Counted from the stretch's first letter, positions 9,144 to 18,875 are shown. The stretch is 64,000 nt of DNA from Cellvibrio sp. pealriver (GCF_001183545.1 NZ_KQ236688.1:835149-899148), one strand, 5' to 3'. Notes: generated by a model from the letters alone, not told the origin. Translations and numbers: made by a program.

Positions 9144-10016
9144 ATGAGAATGGGCAAAAACAACGTATATTGTGAGCCATTTTGCATACAGCATGGTTAT
9201 GATTTTGAAATTCATCATGTGGTGTATTCGGAGGACTCTCCGTATTCCTGTTTTATGCATTTTCATGAAGTTCACGAACTTATCGTCTTTGATTCTATAG
9301 AGGGAACTTTTTTTTACAGTCAAGGCAAATCAGCTTTGTGCGATCAGGATCTTGTCTTCACTCCCGCATTAGAAACCCATGATTTTGAGCTGTCATCGCG
9401 TAACAAATCCTGGTATATCATCCAGTTTTTACCTGCCATTTTACTGGCCCCTGGGCTAGAGCAGGCAGAGGATTTCTTTAAATATGGAATGCACTTACGC
9501 CTGAAACCTGAGGATGCAAGTGCTATTCAAACTCTGTCAAAATGGCTGCTGGACTCTTATAGTGAATCGCCCTCTAGCAATCGCAGCCAGGCATTATTGC
9601 GCACGTTATTGACCTGGGTGGCAGCGCGCGCAACTCCATTAAAACCACCTCACTATGACACGCTATTAAAATCCTCTGGCTATGCAAAACTGGAACCGGT
9701 AATTAATTTATTTCGCCACAATAAAAGTGTTGAGCTTTCCTTGGAGCAGGCGGCGGAGTTGTGTTGTGTCTCGCCCGCATATTTTTCACGCTTATTTAAA
9801 TCCGTATTTCGCTGTAATTACTCTGATTACAATGTTAAACATCGGCTTTACAGCGCTGCGCGAATGTTAAGCCAAAGCCAGTTTTCAATTACTGAGATCA
9901 GTTATGAGCTCAACTTTTCAAGCCCCTCGCACTTTATTTCGCAATTTAAAAAGCTATTTGGTGTGACGCCAAAAAAATTCAAAACCACCATGCTGCAGCG
10001 GGTTGCAGAACTCTAG
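9144..10016 (+). CDS. AraC-family regulator with cupin-like sensor domain
   Basis: Transcription regulator of 290 residues. The N-terminal half contains the HFHEVHELIVF pattern of an AraC cupin-type ligand pocket. The C-terminal ~100 residues hold the two helix-turn-helix units, the first near SLEQAAELCCVSPAYFSRLF and the second near ITEISYELNFSSPSHF, with the family signature FKKLFGVTPKKF. It is divergent from the alcohol dehydrogenase-esterase pair and upstream of the GH50 at 10328. It most likely controls the dehydrogenase operon and may also act on the agarase. The start could be 9144 or the second ATG at 9150. Confidence 0.88.
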   Translation: MRMGKNNVYCEPFCIQHGYDFEIHHVVYSEDSPYSCFMHFHEVHELIVFDSIEGTFFYSQGKSALCDQDLVFTPALETHDFELSSRNKSWYIIQFLPAILLAPGLEQAEDFFKYGMHLRLKPEDASAIQTLSKWLLDSYSESPSSNRSQALLRTLLTWVAARATPLKPPHYDTLLKSSGYAKLEPVINLFRHNKSVELSLEQAAELCCVSPAYFSRLFKSVFRCNYSDYNVKHRLYSAARMLSQSQFSITEISYELNFSSPSHFISQFKKLFGVTPKKFKTTMLQRVAEL

Positions 10017-10327
10017 GTCTGGTACGTCATTATTGATGCGCTGCAATAAATCGACACACTAAGTCGAATTAATGTAGCAAATTGGATTGGCTATAAATGG
10101 CACGAATAAAACCAGGAATGTCATTTATTTGACATGCAACATATTCCTATATCTGGATTTGTTAAGGGGAGCGCTTAGCGAGGTTGATAAAATGCCAGCA
10201 TGGTGTATATTGTTTAATGTTGACAAAAAAGCTGCGACACTAAGGGAATTGGTTGTTTCATAAGGTTTTTTTAAGAAATCGCGATTATCAATAACACTTC
10301 AATATATAAACTAAAAACAGGTGATTC
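10017..10327 (+). other. Intergenic region upstream of the GH50 agarase
   Basis: 311 bases without a gene. It holds a weak relative of the shared operator at 10217-10228 (AATGTTGACAAA, 9 of 12 to the palindromic core), overlapping a TTGACA box at 10220. No convincing -10 box lies at the right distance. No terminator with a T run is seen after the AraC gene. AGGTGA six bases before the ATG at 10328 is a good ribosome site. Confidence 0.4.
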
Positions 10328-12724
10328 ATGATGAGCTCGAGTTATAAGCTTGATCGATCCATTACATTCTTTCTGAAAACCAGTGTGCTTAGTGTGGCTG
10401 CGCTGTTCTTAATCGCCTGTCAGGAAGAGGCGGCAGACAAGGGCACTGCTGTATCCCAGGTTAAATCAACGCCGGCAGATAAAGTGTTGTTTGATTTTGA
10501 GGGCGAGCAGTTACCAGCGGAAATCAGTTTTTTTAACGCTGAAGGTAGCTTGGTAACAACATCACCGAACAATAGCTCTGCCTCACAAGCATTAAAAGTA
10601 AAGTTTCACTCTCTCGAACATGAATACGCGTCCTTGGCTATCCAGCCAAAATCAAATACGTGGAATTGGAGTGATATTGGCGATGCTAGTCTTGCCTTTG
10701 ATATTGCCAATGACGGTGAGCATTCCGTACAGCTATTTCTGGATGTGTCTGACGCAAAAGGCAACAACTTTACTCGCAGTGTCAGTGTGCCGGTAGGTAA
10801 GTCTCGTGTTTATTACTCCAAGTTAAGTGGCCACGATATGGTCAGTGCAAATCCGGATTCCAAAGTGGAGTTGAATGCAGCCTCAGGATTGCGTGGCAAC
10901 CCGCCAACTTGGTCTGGAGATGATGTGCAGTTCATCTGGATGTGGGGTGTTATGAATTTGGATTTGTCCGCTATTCAGCGCATATCTTTAAGTGTTCAAT
11001 ATGCTTTGCACGATAAAGAAATCACCCTTGATAATATTCGGATTATAAAAAGCCCAGCAATGAATAAAGATTTCTTGGTCAATCTGGTCGATAAATTTGG
11101 TCAGCCGGCCAAAGTGGATTTTGCCGGTAAGATTCATTCTGAGGCAGAGTTGCAAGCAGCAACTCAGAGCGAGTTGAAAGAACTAAATAATGGTGCGCCA
11201 TTAGCCGATAGATCTACATTTGGCGGTTGGAAAAATGGCCCGAAACAACCTGCAACAGGCTATTTTTATCCTAAAAAAGTTGATGGAAAATGGTGGTTGG
11301 TTGATCCAGAAGGGTATCTTTATTTTGCGACAGGATTGGATATCATACGTTTGGCCAATGCATACACTATGACTGGCTATGATTACGATGCTTCAACTAT
11401 TGAGCAGCGCAGTGCCGATGATTTGACTCCCGAAGACTCGAAAGGAAAAATCCTTATTTCAGAAGAGGCGCAAAAAACCCGCCATTTGGTTTCTAAAACT
11501 CGCGCCGACATGTTTGAGTGGTTGCCCAAGCACACTGACCCTTTGGGTAATCACTATGATTACAATCGCGATGCCCACTCAGGTCCACTGCTAAAAGGCG
11601 AAGCCTTTAGTTTCTATAGTGCCAATCTTGAGCGTAAATACGGTGAAACAGAACCTAATTCTTATTTGCGTCAATGGGAAAAAGTTACTGTGGATCGCAT
11701 GTTGAATTGGGGGTTTACCTCGCTAGGAAACTGGACTGATCCAAAATTTTACAATAATCAACGCATTCCTTATTTTGCCAATGGTTGGATTATCGGTAAC
11801 TTCAAAAAAGTTTCCAGTGGCAATGATTTTTGGGGCGGTTTGCCCGATCCATTTGATCCAGTATTTAAAGAGCGTGCACTTGCCACGGCCAAGGCTATTG
11901 CTGAAGAAACTAAAAATAGCCCTTGGTGTGTCGGTGTATTTATTGATAACGAAAAAAGTTGGGGACGCTCAGAAAGCAAAGAGTCTGAATATGGCATAGT
12001 GTTAAATACACTGACCCGCGATGGAGCAGACTCGCCAACGAAAAATAAATTTACCCAGTTGATGAAAGAAAAGTATGTGGATATAGCAGCATTAAATACC
12101 GCATGGGGAACCTCAGTTGAATCTTGGGATGCATTCCAAAAAGGTGTAAAAACTGGCATTAACAACGATGTTCAAATGCAGGATTTCAGTCTGTTATTTA
12201 CCCAGTATGCTGAAGAGTATTTCAAAATTGTTGAGGGCGCCTTAACACAATATATGCCTAATCACCTGTACCTGGGTGTGCGTTTTGCAGATTGGGGAAT
12301 GCCAAAAGATGTAGTTAAAGCAGCGGCAAAATACGCCGATGTTGTTAGCTATAACTTCTATAAAGAAGGTTTAACTAAAAATAAATGGACGTTTTTAGCG
12401 GAGCTGGATAAACCCAGTATTATCGGTGAATTCCACATAGGCACAACGGAATCAGGTCTGTTTCACCCCGGTTTGGTACATGCGGCCAATCAGGAAGATC
12501 GTGCAAAAATGTATAAAGAGTACATGGAAACGGTTGTCGATAATCCCTATTTTATTGGCGCACATTGGTTCCAATATATGGATTCCCCAGTAACTGGCCG
12601 CTCCTATGATGGTGAAAACTACAATGTAGGTTTTGTGTCGGTTACTGACACACCCTATGCACCTATGGTGAAAGCCGCCAAAGAGTTGCATGGTGAAATG
12701 TATACTCGCCGCGCGAAAAAATAA
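10328..12724 (+). CDS. GH50 beta-agarase, lipoprotein
   Basis: Cleaves beta-1,4 bonds of agarose, in this family usually releasing neoagarobiose or neoagarotetraose. The signal has lipobox LIAC near residue 30, so the enzyme is probably anchored in the outer membrane. Residues about 45-245 form a beta-sandwich, CBM-like domain. The (alpha/beta)8 catalytic domain follows, with family blocks WWLVDPEGYL, NGWIIGNFK and GAHWFQYMDSP. The likely acid/base is Glu542 in FIDNEKSWG and the nucleophile Glu701 in IIGEFHIGT. Length 798 fits the family. It is one of three GH50 genes here (also 21276 and 54698). It precedes the PhoD-like gene, with a terminator between them. Confidence 0.93.
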   Translation: MMSSSYKLDRSITFFLKTSVLSVAALFLIACQEEAADKGTAVSQVKSTPADKVLFDFEGEQLPAEISFFNAEGSLVTTSPNNSSASQALKVKFHSLEHEYASLAIQPKSNTWNWSDIGDASLAFDIANDGEHSVQLFLDVSDAKGNNFTRSVSVPVGKSRVYYSKLSGHDMVSANPDSKVELNAASGLRGNPPTWSGDDVQFIWMWGVMNLDLSAIQRISLSVQYALHDKEITLDNIRIIKSPAMNKDFLVNLVDKFGQPAKVDFAGKIHSEAELQAATQSELKELNNGAPLADRSTFGGWKNGPKQPATGYFYPKKVDGKWWLVDPEGYLYFATGLDIIRLANAYTMTGYDYDASTIEQRSADDLTPEDSKGKILISEEAQKTRHLVSKTRADMFEWLPKHTDPLGNHYDYNRDAHSGPLLKGEAFSFYSANLERKYGETEPNSYLRQWEKVTVDRMLNWGFTSLGNWTDPKFYNNQRIPYFANGWIIGNFKKVSSGNDFWGGLPDPFDPVFKERALATAKAIAEETKNSPWCVGVFIDNEKSWGRSESKESEYGIVLNTLTRDGADSPTKNKFTQLMKEKYVDIAALNTAWGTSVESWDAFQKGVKTGINNDVQMQDFSLLFTQYAEEYFKIVEGALTQYMPNHLYLGVRFADWGMPKDVVKAAAKYADVVSYNFYKEGLTKNKWTFLAELDKPSIIGEFHIGTTESGLFHPGLVHAANQEDRAKMYKEYMETVVDNPYFIGAHWFQYMDSPVTGRSYDGENYNVGFVSVTDTPYAPMVKAAKELHGEMYTRRAKK

Positions 12725-12751
12725 TAGCTTTATGATTGTTTCAAAACGAAG

Positions 12752-12782
12752 GAGCTAGCCAGTAATGGCTGGCTCTTTTTTT
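12752..12782 (+). terminator. Rho-independent terminator after GH50
   Basis: Ten-pair stem GAGCTAGCCA / TGGCTGGCTC with one T-G pair, a GTAA loop and seven T. Confidence 0.9.
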
Positions 12783-12857
12783 AATGAAGAAACACCTGAT
12801 TACTAAATCCAATGCGGATTTGCGATTTCTCTAATTGATAAATAATAGTGGATTTGT

Positions 12858-15215
12858 ATGACTGATTTCTTTTCACGTCGCGATGCATTAAAGCTGGCAG
12901 TTGCAGGTCTGGCAACTAGTGCTATTGGCTGTTCTGTAAACACGGGCAATGATAAGCCAGTAACACAACAGCTGCGTGATTCATCGGTAGCTGATGCCTG
13001 GAGTAATAGCCATGATCGCGTATGGATTGGCGGTGATTATTGGGCTAACCCCATGGAAGATTGGCGTATTGTTAATGGCGGTGCGGAGTGTTTGAGTACT
13101 GGTGGTAATCGCAGTATTCACTCTCTGACTCATCAGCTGACAAACGCTTCGGGAATTTTTTCTCTTTCAGTTCGCCTTAAGCGAGTTAGTCACGGTGAGC
13201 AAGATGGCGGGGCTGGTATTCGCATTGGTGTGAATAGTGATATTAAAGAATATCGCAGTAACTGTTTTGTGCAGAAAGGCTTTGACGCTGGAATTATTCA
13301 TAATCAACTTGCATTGGGCGATAAGCGCGTCGAATTACTGCAAGCTTTGGGCGATGCAGAAGTTGAATTGAAACTCTTTGGCGAGCCGCGTATTGGTGTC
13401 TACGCTTTAAAGTTTGAAGCAAGGTTAGTCGGCAGTGGAAAATTAATTGGCCAAATAGATGATTTGGTAGCAACCGATAACATCATGGGTAATGTCGCTG
13501 TGGTCAGCAACTTTGCAATTTCTTCGGAAATTGCCGCGAACCCGAAAGGCACTAGCTATCGTTTTTCAAAGTGGACATTGCAAGGTGATGCATTTAACTA
13601 TGTTCCAGAACAGAAGTTTGGTCCTATTTTATGGACTATGTATACACTTAACGATACCCGTACAGATGAAGGCTTTGTATTAAAGTTAAGTGTATTAACT
13701 GGACCTATGGGTGTGAATGATAGCAACGAGGTTGAGTTACAAATTGAAAAGTCCGGTCATTGGAAATCTTTGGCAAACGCTACGCTTGATTCAGATGCCT
13801 GGTTGGCAACATTTCGTATTGCCCATTGGAATGAAAAGGATGATGTAAATTATCGTGTGGTTTATCGCGAGCAGCGTCGTGATGGCAGTCATGTGCCAGA
13901 TTATTTTTCTGGCATTATTAAAGCCAATTCTGAGGGAAGGGATTTGCGTATGGCAGCGCTGACTTGCCAAAATGATTATGCATTTCCTTATGCGCCGGTA
14001 GCAAATAATGTTGCCAAGTTGAATCCGGATTTAGTATTTTTTTCCGGTGACCAACTCTATGAAAATCATGGCGGTTTTGGCTTTATTCGCACGCCAGCGG
14101 AGCCTGCCATTTTAAATTATCTGCGTAAATTTTATCAGTTTGGTTGGGCGTTTAGAGATGTGATGCGCAATGCGCCAACTATTTGTTTGCCTGATGATCA
14201 CGATATATTGCAAGGTAATTTGTGGGGTGAGGGCGGTGCTGCTGCGCCAACAGATGCACCTATTGCTGGCAATGTAGATGCTTGGGGTGGTTATGTAACG
14301 CCAGTCCGTGTTGTTAATGTGGTACACAAAACCAATACGGCGCATCACCCGGAACCCTATGATGCAACCCCTACGCCGCGTGGCATAAGTGTTTATTACA
14401 CCGATTTAGTATACGGCAATGTAGGCTTTGCGATTCTTGCTGATCGTCAGTGGAAGAGCGGCCCGGAACGGTTAAATATTCAAGTGGGTGTGACCGGCGA
14501 GGGTGAAGCTCCAACCTATATCAACCCCCAATTTGATCGCGCCGATTTACACCTGTTAGGAACCAAACAAGAAGAGTTCTTAGCGCAATGGGCGAATGAT
14601 TGGCGTGGACATTCATTAAAAGCTGTGTTGAGTCAAACCGTTTTTGCTGGCATCTCAACGCATCAGCCGTTGCCCACCAAATATTTAAAATATGATTTTG
14701 ACTCCAGTGGTTGGCCTGCCAGTGCACGCAATCGCGCAATTGAAATCATGCGCACCTCAAAAGCGTTACACATTTGTGGCGATACACATCTGGGTTCGTT
14801 GTGTCAATACGGCGTAAATACTCAGCGCGATAGTAACTGGGCATTTTGCACACCGGCTATTGCTGCGGGCTGGCCAAGATGGTGGCGCCCTGACGATATC
14901 AAAATCCCTTTTGCTCATCGTCCTGTCCATGGTCACGCGCAAACCGGTGAATATTTGGATAGTTTCGGTAATAAAATTTATGTATATGCGGTTGGTAATC
15001 CAGAAGTGGGTAAATCGCCTAATCGTTACATTCAAGCGCATGAAAAGGGCAGTGGTTTTGGTTTTATTGTGTTTGATACTGTCGCAAAAACCTATACCAC
15101 TCAAGCGTTTAAATTCTTAGTGGACGTTGCAAGCAACAGACCGGAAAATCAATTTTTGGGTTGGCCGGTGACTATTCATCAAGACGAAAATATCGGGGTG
15201 AATAGTTTGAGCTAA
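12858..15215 (+). CDS. PhoD-like metallophosphoesterase with an N-terminal lectin-like domain, Tat lipoprotein
   Basis: Protein of 785 residues. The N-terminus has a twin-arginine motif (FSRRDALKL) followed by lipobox AIGC, so it is exported folded and probably lipid-anchored. Residues about 45-255 resemble a concanavalin/LamG-like sandwich with segments such as GGAGIRIGV. A PhoD-type Ig-like domain follows (about 260-365), then the metallophosphatase domain with metal-site blocks FFSGDQLYE, LPDDHDI and HICGDTHLG. PhoD enzymes are calcium- and iron-dependent phosphodiesterases or alkaline phosphatases. Its substrate here is unknown. Lying between agarases, it could serve phosphate acquisition from algal debris or act on a substituted glycan. 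The enzyme family is clear; the role is not. Confidence 0.8.
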   Translation: MTDFFSRRDALKLAVAGLATSAIGCSVNTGNDKPVTQQLRDSSVADAWSNSHDRVWIGGDYWANPMEDWRIVNGGAECLSTGGNRSIHSLTHQLTNASGIFSLSVRLKRVSHGEQDGGAGIRIGVNSDIKEYRSNCFVQKGFDAGIIHNQLALGDKRVELLQALGDAEVELKLFGEPRIGVYALKFEARLVGSGKLIGQIDDLVATDNIMGNVAVVSNFAISSEIAANPKGTSYRFSKWTLQGDAFNYVPEQKFGPILWTMYTLNDTRTDEGFVLKLSVLTGPMGVNDSNEVELQIEKSGHWKSLANATLDSDAWLATFRIAHWNEKDDVNYRVVYREQRRDGSHVPDYFSGIIKANSEGRDLRMAALTCQNDYAFPYAPVANNVAKLNPDLVFFSGDQLYENHGGFGFIRTPAEPAILNYLRKFYQFGWAFRDVMRNAPTICLPDDHDILQGNLWGEGGAAAPTDAPIAGNVDAWGGYVTPVRVVNVVHKTNTAHHPEPYDATPTPRGISVYYTDLVYGNVGFAILADRQWKSGPERLNIQVGVTGEGEAPTYINPQFDRADLHLLGTKQEEFLAQWANDWRGHSLKAVLSQTVFAGISTHQPLPTKYLKYDFDSSGWPASARNRAIEIMRTSKALHICGDTHLGSLCQYGVNTQRDSNWAFCTPAIAAGWPRWWRPDDIKIPFAHRPVHGHAQTGEYLDSFGNKIYVYAVGNPEVGKSPNRYIQAHEKGSGFGFIVFDTVAKTYTTQAFKFLVDVASNRPENQFLGWPVTIHQDENIGVNSLS

Positions 15216-15260
15216 TTGTTTAATTGCTATAGCTGATCTTCCACATGTTTTTCCCTTCTC

Positions 15261-15291
15261 AAAGCTGCGGCTTTATACCGCAGCTTTTTTT
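15261..15291 (+). terminator. Rho-independent terminator after the PhoD-like gene
   Basis: Perfect ten-pair stem AAAGCTGCGG / CCGCAGCTTT with a seven-base loop, running into a T tract. Confidence 0.92.
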
Positions 15292-15327
15292 GTTTAGACG
15301 AAAAGGTTATTTTCCTGTGCTTGAATA

Positions 15328-15345
15328 ATGTTAACAATTAACATA
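15328..15345 (+). promoter_or_regulatory. Candidate operator of the shared motif, upstream of tandem GH16 genes
   Basis: AATGTTAACAATTAACAT matches the 18-bp consensus at 15 of 18 positions and shows two TTAACA units seven bases apart. It lies about 130 bases before the first GH16 start. Confidence 0.55.
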
Positions 15346-15473
15346 TATTGGGGCTGTATTGATTAGACATAGATGTCGTCTGACTTATAAAAATAAAAAT
15401 TAACCTAGTTCAATTAACGTCATATCAAAAGCGTTTTCCGTCCCGTATAAAAATAATTTCGTGGAGTTCTGTT

Positions 15474-16907
15474 ATGAAAAAGCATATTTCATGCTGTATA
15501 GCATTAATGTTGACTTCAGTAGCTTCGTTGGCTGCAGATTGGGATGCATATCCTGTGCCCGCTAGTGCAGGTGCTGGAAAAGTTTGGCAGCTACAACCTC
15601 AATCCGATGAATTCAATTACAACTTCTCTGCAACCCCATCTGCAGCCACCTTCGGCGGTAAATGGACTAACTTTTATCACAATAGTTGGGAAGGGCCTGG
15701 GCCAACTCGTTGGATGCGCGAAAATACCTCAGTATCCGGCGGACAATTACAAATCAAAGCAACACGTGTTGCGGGTGAAACCAAAACCTACGACGTGGAT
15801 TTAAATCTCGATGGGGTTAATGAGCAATTCACTTCTCCTGCTACGCGTGCTGGCTGCATCACCTCAACGACTAGAGTGAAATATCCGGTATTTGTTGAAG
15901 CGCGGGTAAAAATTGCCAATGCGGTAATGGCCTCTGATGTCTGGCTGCTCAGCCCTGACGACACAGAAGAAATTGATATTCTTGAGGCTTATGGTGGCAA
16001 AGCGGCGCGCAATGATTGGTTCGCGCAACGCTTGCATTTAAGCCATCACTTATTTATTCGCAATCCATTTACCGATTACCAACCGCGCGATGCCAGCACT
16101 TGGTACGCAGGGGCAGGGGTAACTTATTGGGCTGATAATTGGGTTCGTATAGGTGTGAATTGGGTTAGTCCAACCCGCCTTGAATATTATGTAAATGGCC
16201 AGTTAGTTAAAGTGATGGACAAACTGAATACCGTCAACGGCATTGATGGTATAGATCCGTGGAATATCACGGGTGGTAAAGGCATTACTAAAGAGATGGA
16301 TATCATTATCAATATGGAAGATCAAAATTGGAATGCAGCGCAAGGGCGCCAACCTACGGATGCTGAAATTACTAATGCAAGTAATCACACCTTTAAAGTG
16401 GATTGGATTCGTGTTTATAAGCCTGTAACCGCAACAACCAGTTCATCGTCTAGTAATAGTAGCGCTGCTAGCAGTGCTTCGAGCAACACAGTTCAGCTGA
16501 TCGATTTTGCTAATTATTTTGATACAGGTAAAACTACGGCGAGTGTTTCTGGCGATAACTATATTGGTTTTAATAAGTCCGGTGGCGGCAATATTAATTA
16601 CAACACGGTCGGTGATTGGGGTGATTATTTGGTGACGCTGCCTAGCGACGGTAAATATAAATTTGAAATTATTACCGCATCGCCTATGACCAGCGGTCTT
16701 GGTGCAAAACTCATTATTGATGGAATTTATGTGGGAACCATCAGTGTGGGTTCTACCGGTGGGTGGGAGGTGTATAGCGCATTTGCGCTGGCTAATAGTA
16801 TCTCCATTGGTGCTGGCACCCACACTGTGCGCATTGAAAGCACTGGTAGCAGCAGCTGGCAATGGAATGGCGATCAAATTCGAATTACTCGAGTTGGCTC
16901 ACTCTAA
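15474..16907 (+). CDS. GH16 beta-agarase with C-terminal CBM6
   Basis: Secreted endo-beta-agarase of 477 residues. A signal peptide ends near SLAA. The catalytic domain covers about residues 20-318 and opens with the DWDAYPVPA segment typical of marine beta-agarases. The active-site block is EEIDILEAYG, which fits the GH16 E-x-D-x-x-E pattern. A serine-rich linker (about 322-338) leads to a CBM6 (about 340-477) with tryptophans in DWGDYLV and SWQWNGDQ. It is followed 78 bases later by a paralogue with the same layout, with no terminator between them, so they form a pair. The CBM6 is much closer to that of the neighbour than the catalytic domain is. Confidence 0.93.
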   Translation: MKKHISCCIALMLTSVASLAADWDAYPVPASAGAGKVWQLQPQSDEFNYNFSATPSAATFGGKWTNFYHNSWEGPGPTRWMRENTSVSGGQLQIKATRVAGETKTYDVDLNLDGVNEQFTSPATRAGCITSTTRVKYPVFVEARVKIANAVMASDVWLLSPDDTEEIDILEAYGGKAARNDWFAQRLHLSHHLFIRNPFTDYQPRDASTWYAGAGVTYWADNWVRIGVNWVSPTRLEYYVNGQLVKVMDKLNTVNGIDGIDPWNITGGKGITKEMDIIINMEDQNWNAAQGRQPTDAEITNASNHTFKVDWIRVYKPVTATTSSSSSNSSAASSASSNTVQLIDFANYFDTGKTTASVSGDNYIGFNKSGGGNINYNTVGDWGDYLVTLPSDGKYKFEIITASPMTSGLGAKLIIDGIYVGTISVGSTGGWEVYSAFALANSISIGAGTHTVRIESTGSSSWQWNGDQIRITRVGSL

Positions 16908-16985
16908 CCTTTAGCTAGCTTGTTAAATAATGATTGTATTTTTTACAGTTTCGTTAATATAAAAATAACGTTTGGAGTTTTTGTA

Positions 16986-18779
16986 ATGAAAAAAATCACT
17001 TCATGTATTGCTGCAGCTTTGTTGCTGTCGGCTCCTTTGGCATCATTCGGTGCCGATTGGGATTCTGTTCCTATTCCTGCAGCAGCTGGAACAGGTAAAA
17101 CGTGGCAGTTGCAGCCAATATCTGACGAGTTTAATTATACTGCTAGCCCCACCGTTAAACCGGCTGAGTTTAACTCGCGCTGGGTTCCTTCTTTTATCAA
17201 TAGTTGGACTGGCCCGGGCGATAGTGAATTTAACGCTGGTCATTCCTATACTTCGGGAGGTTCTTTAGCCTTGCAATCAAGTGCAAAGGCGGGCACCAAC
17301 AAAATCTACACCGGCATTATTTCGTCCAAGGAAACGTTTACTTATCCGTTGTATTTAGAGGCGCGGGTAAAACATACCGGCAACACTCTGGCTAATGCGG
17401 TGTGGATGTTAAGTGCGGATTCCACTCAAGAAATTGATGCCATGGAATCCTATGGTAGCGATCGTGCAGGGCAAGAGTGGTTTGATCAGCGTATGCATGT
17501 GAGCCACCATGTATTTATTCGCAGTCCGTTTCAAGACTATCAGCCAAAAGATGAGGGATCATGGGTTGTAAATCCGGCGGGTGGCACTTGGCGTGGCGCT
17601 ATGCATGTTTACGGAGTGCACTGGAAAGACCCTTGGAATTTGGACTACTACATTGATGGCGTAAAAGTTCGTACAGTTTCCGGTCCTGCGATGATTGATC
17701 CATATAACTTTACCAATGGCACAGGCATCAATAAACCGTTGCACATTATTATTGATGTGGAGCATCAAGATTGGCGCGATGTACGACCAACAGCAGCAGA
17801 GTTGGCTGATACTAGTAAGAGCATAATGTTTGTGGATTGGATTCGCGTATACAAGCCGGTTACCAGCAGCGCGACTAGCTCCAGTAATAGTGTAAGTTCT
17901 TCAAGTAGTAGCCTGAGCAACTCAAGTAGCAGTAGTGCTACTACGGTTATTGATTTTGCAAATTATTTTGATACAGGTAAATCAACAGCAAGTGTAGCGG
18001 GTGATACCTATGTTGGTTTTAACAAGTCCGGTAGCGGCAATATTAATTACAATACTGCCGGTGATTGGGCTGACTATTTGGTTACTTTGCCGAGTGATGG
18101 GCAATACAAAATTGAAGTTACCACTGCATCGCCAATGACTAGCGGTATAGGTGCAAAGCTCAGCGTTGATGGTATTTATGTCAGCACCACTAGCTTGGCT
18201 GCAACCGGTGGTTGGGAGTTATATAGTGCCTCCACGCTGGCAAATAATTTGTCGATTGGTGCAGGCACCCATACGGTTCGCATTGAAAGTACCGGTACTA
18301 GTGCATGGCAATGGAATGGTGATGAAATTCGCGTGACCAAAGTAGGCAGCGCACCTGTCGGTTCGCCGACTACGCCAGCACCGGTGGCCATGATCATACA
18401 AGCGGAAAGTTTTTCAGCAACGGGCGGTGTTTACGATGGCTTTAAGACCTATAGCGTAAATGGAGTAAGTGCGATTAATTACAATCAGCGTGGCGACTGG
18501 GCGGATTACGCCATTAATGTAGCGGCCGACGGCAGCTACACCTTCAACGCTTATGTCAGTTCACCCATGTCGGGTGCTGCGCTGGAAGTCAGTGTTGATG
18601 GAGTAAAAGTATTAACTCAAGCCGTGCCCAATAATGGCAGTTGGGATAGTTTCCAAAAAGTCAGCTCTGCCAGCAAAATTGCCTTAACCAAAGGTGCGCA
18701 TACCATTCGCGTCACTAGTGCTGGCGCCACCTCATCCACTTGGGAGTGGAATGCGGATAAGTTTGAATTGGTTCCTTAA
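16986..18779 (+). CDS. GH16 beta-agarase with two C-terminal CBM6 modules
   Basis: Secreted endo-agarase of 597 residues. The frame is open from 16920, but the ATG at 16986 has GGAG about ten bases upstream and starts a proper signal peptide ending SFGA. Catalytic domain about residues 20-293 with active site QEIDAMESYG (E-x-D-x-x-E). Serine-rich linker about 295-318. The first CBM6 (about 320-453) is nearly the same as that of the previous gene. A more divergent second CBM6 (about 467-597) contains FSATGGVYDGF and TWEWNADKFEL. Two binding modules should raise avidity for solid agar. A strong terminator follows. Confidence 0.93.
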   Translation: MKKITSCIAAALLLSAPLASFGADWDSVPIPAAAGTGKTWQLQPISDEFNYTASPTVKPAEFNSRWVPSFINSWTGPGDSEFNAGHSYTSGGSLALQSSAKAGTNKIYTGIISSKETFTYPLYLEARVKHTGNTLANAVWMLSADSTQEIDAMESYGSDRAGQEWFDQRMHVSHHVFIRSPFQDYQPKDEGSWVVNPAGGTWRGAMHVYGVHWKDPWNLDYYIDGVKVRTVSGPAMIDPYNFTNGTGINKPLHIIIDVEHQDWRDVRPTAAELADTSKSIMFVDWIRVYKPVTSSATSSSNSVSSSSSSLSNSSSSSATTVIDFANYFDTGKSTASVAGDTYVGFNKSGSGNINYNTAGDWADYLVTLPSDGQYKIEVTTASPMTSGIGAKLSVDGIYVSTTSLAATGGWELYSASTLANNLSIGAGTHTVRIESTGTSAWQWNGDEIRVTKVGSAPVGSPTTPAPVAMIIQAESFSATGGVYDGFKTYSVNGVSAINYNQRGDWADYAINVAADGSYTFNAYVSSPMSGAALEVSVDGVKVLTQAVPNNGSWDSFQKVSSASKIALTKGAHTIRVTSAGATSSTWEWNADKFELVP

Positions 18780-18804
18780 TTAATTATTTTCTAGTTTAAG
18801 AAAG

Positions 18805-18848
18805 CCTATTGTCTCTAAGTATTTTTCCTAGAGACATTAGGTTTTTTT
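18805..18848. terminator. Terminator between convergent GH16 and cytochrome genes
   Basis: Thirteen-base arms CCTATTGTCTCTA / TAGAGACATTAGG with one mismatch, followed by seven T on the plus strand. It sits between convergent genes and may work in both directions. Confidence 0.85.
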
Positions 18849-18875
18849 ATTGGAGGTGGCTTGCCAGATTATTTT

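Noticed and set aside
14766..15120. Overlapping open frames on both strands inside the PhoD-like gene
   Set aside because: They are out-of-frame shadows of the strongly supported PhoD-like coding sequence.
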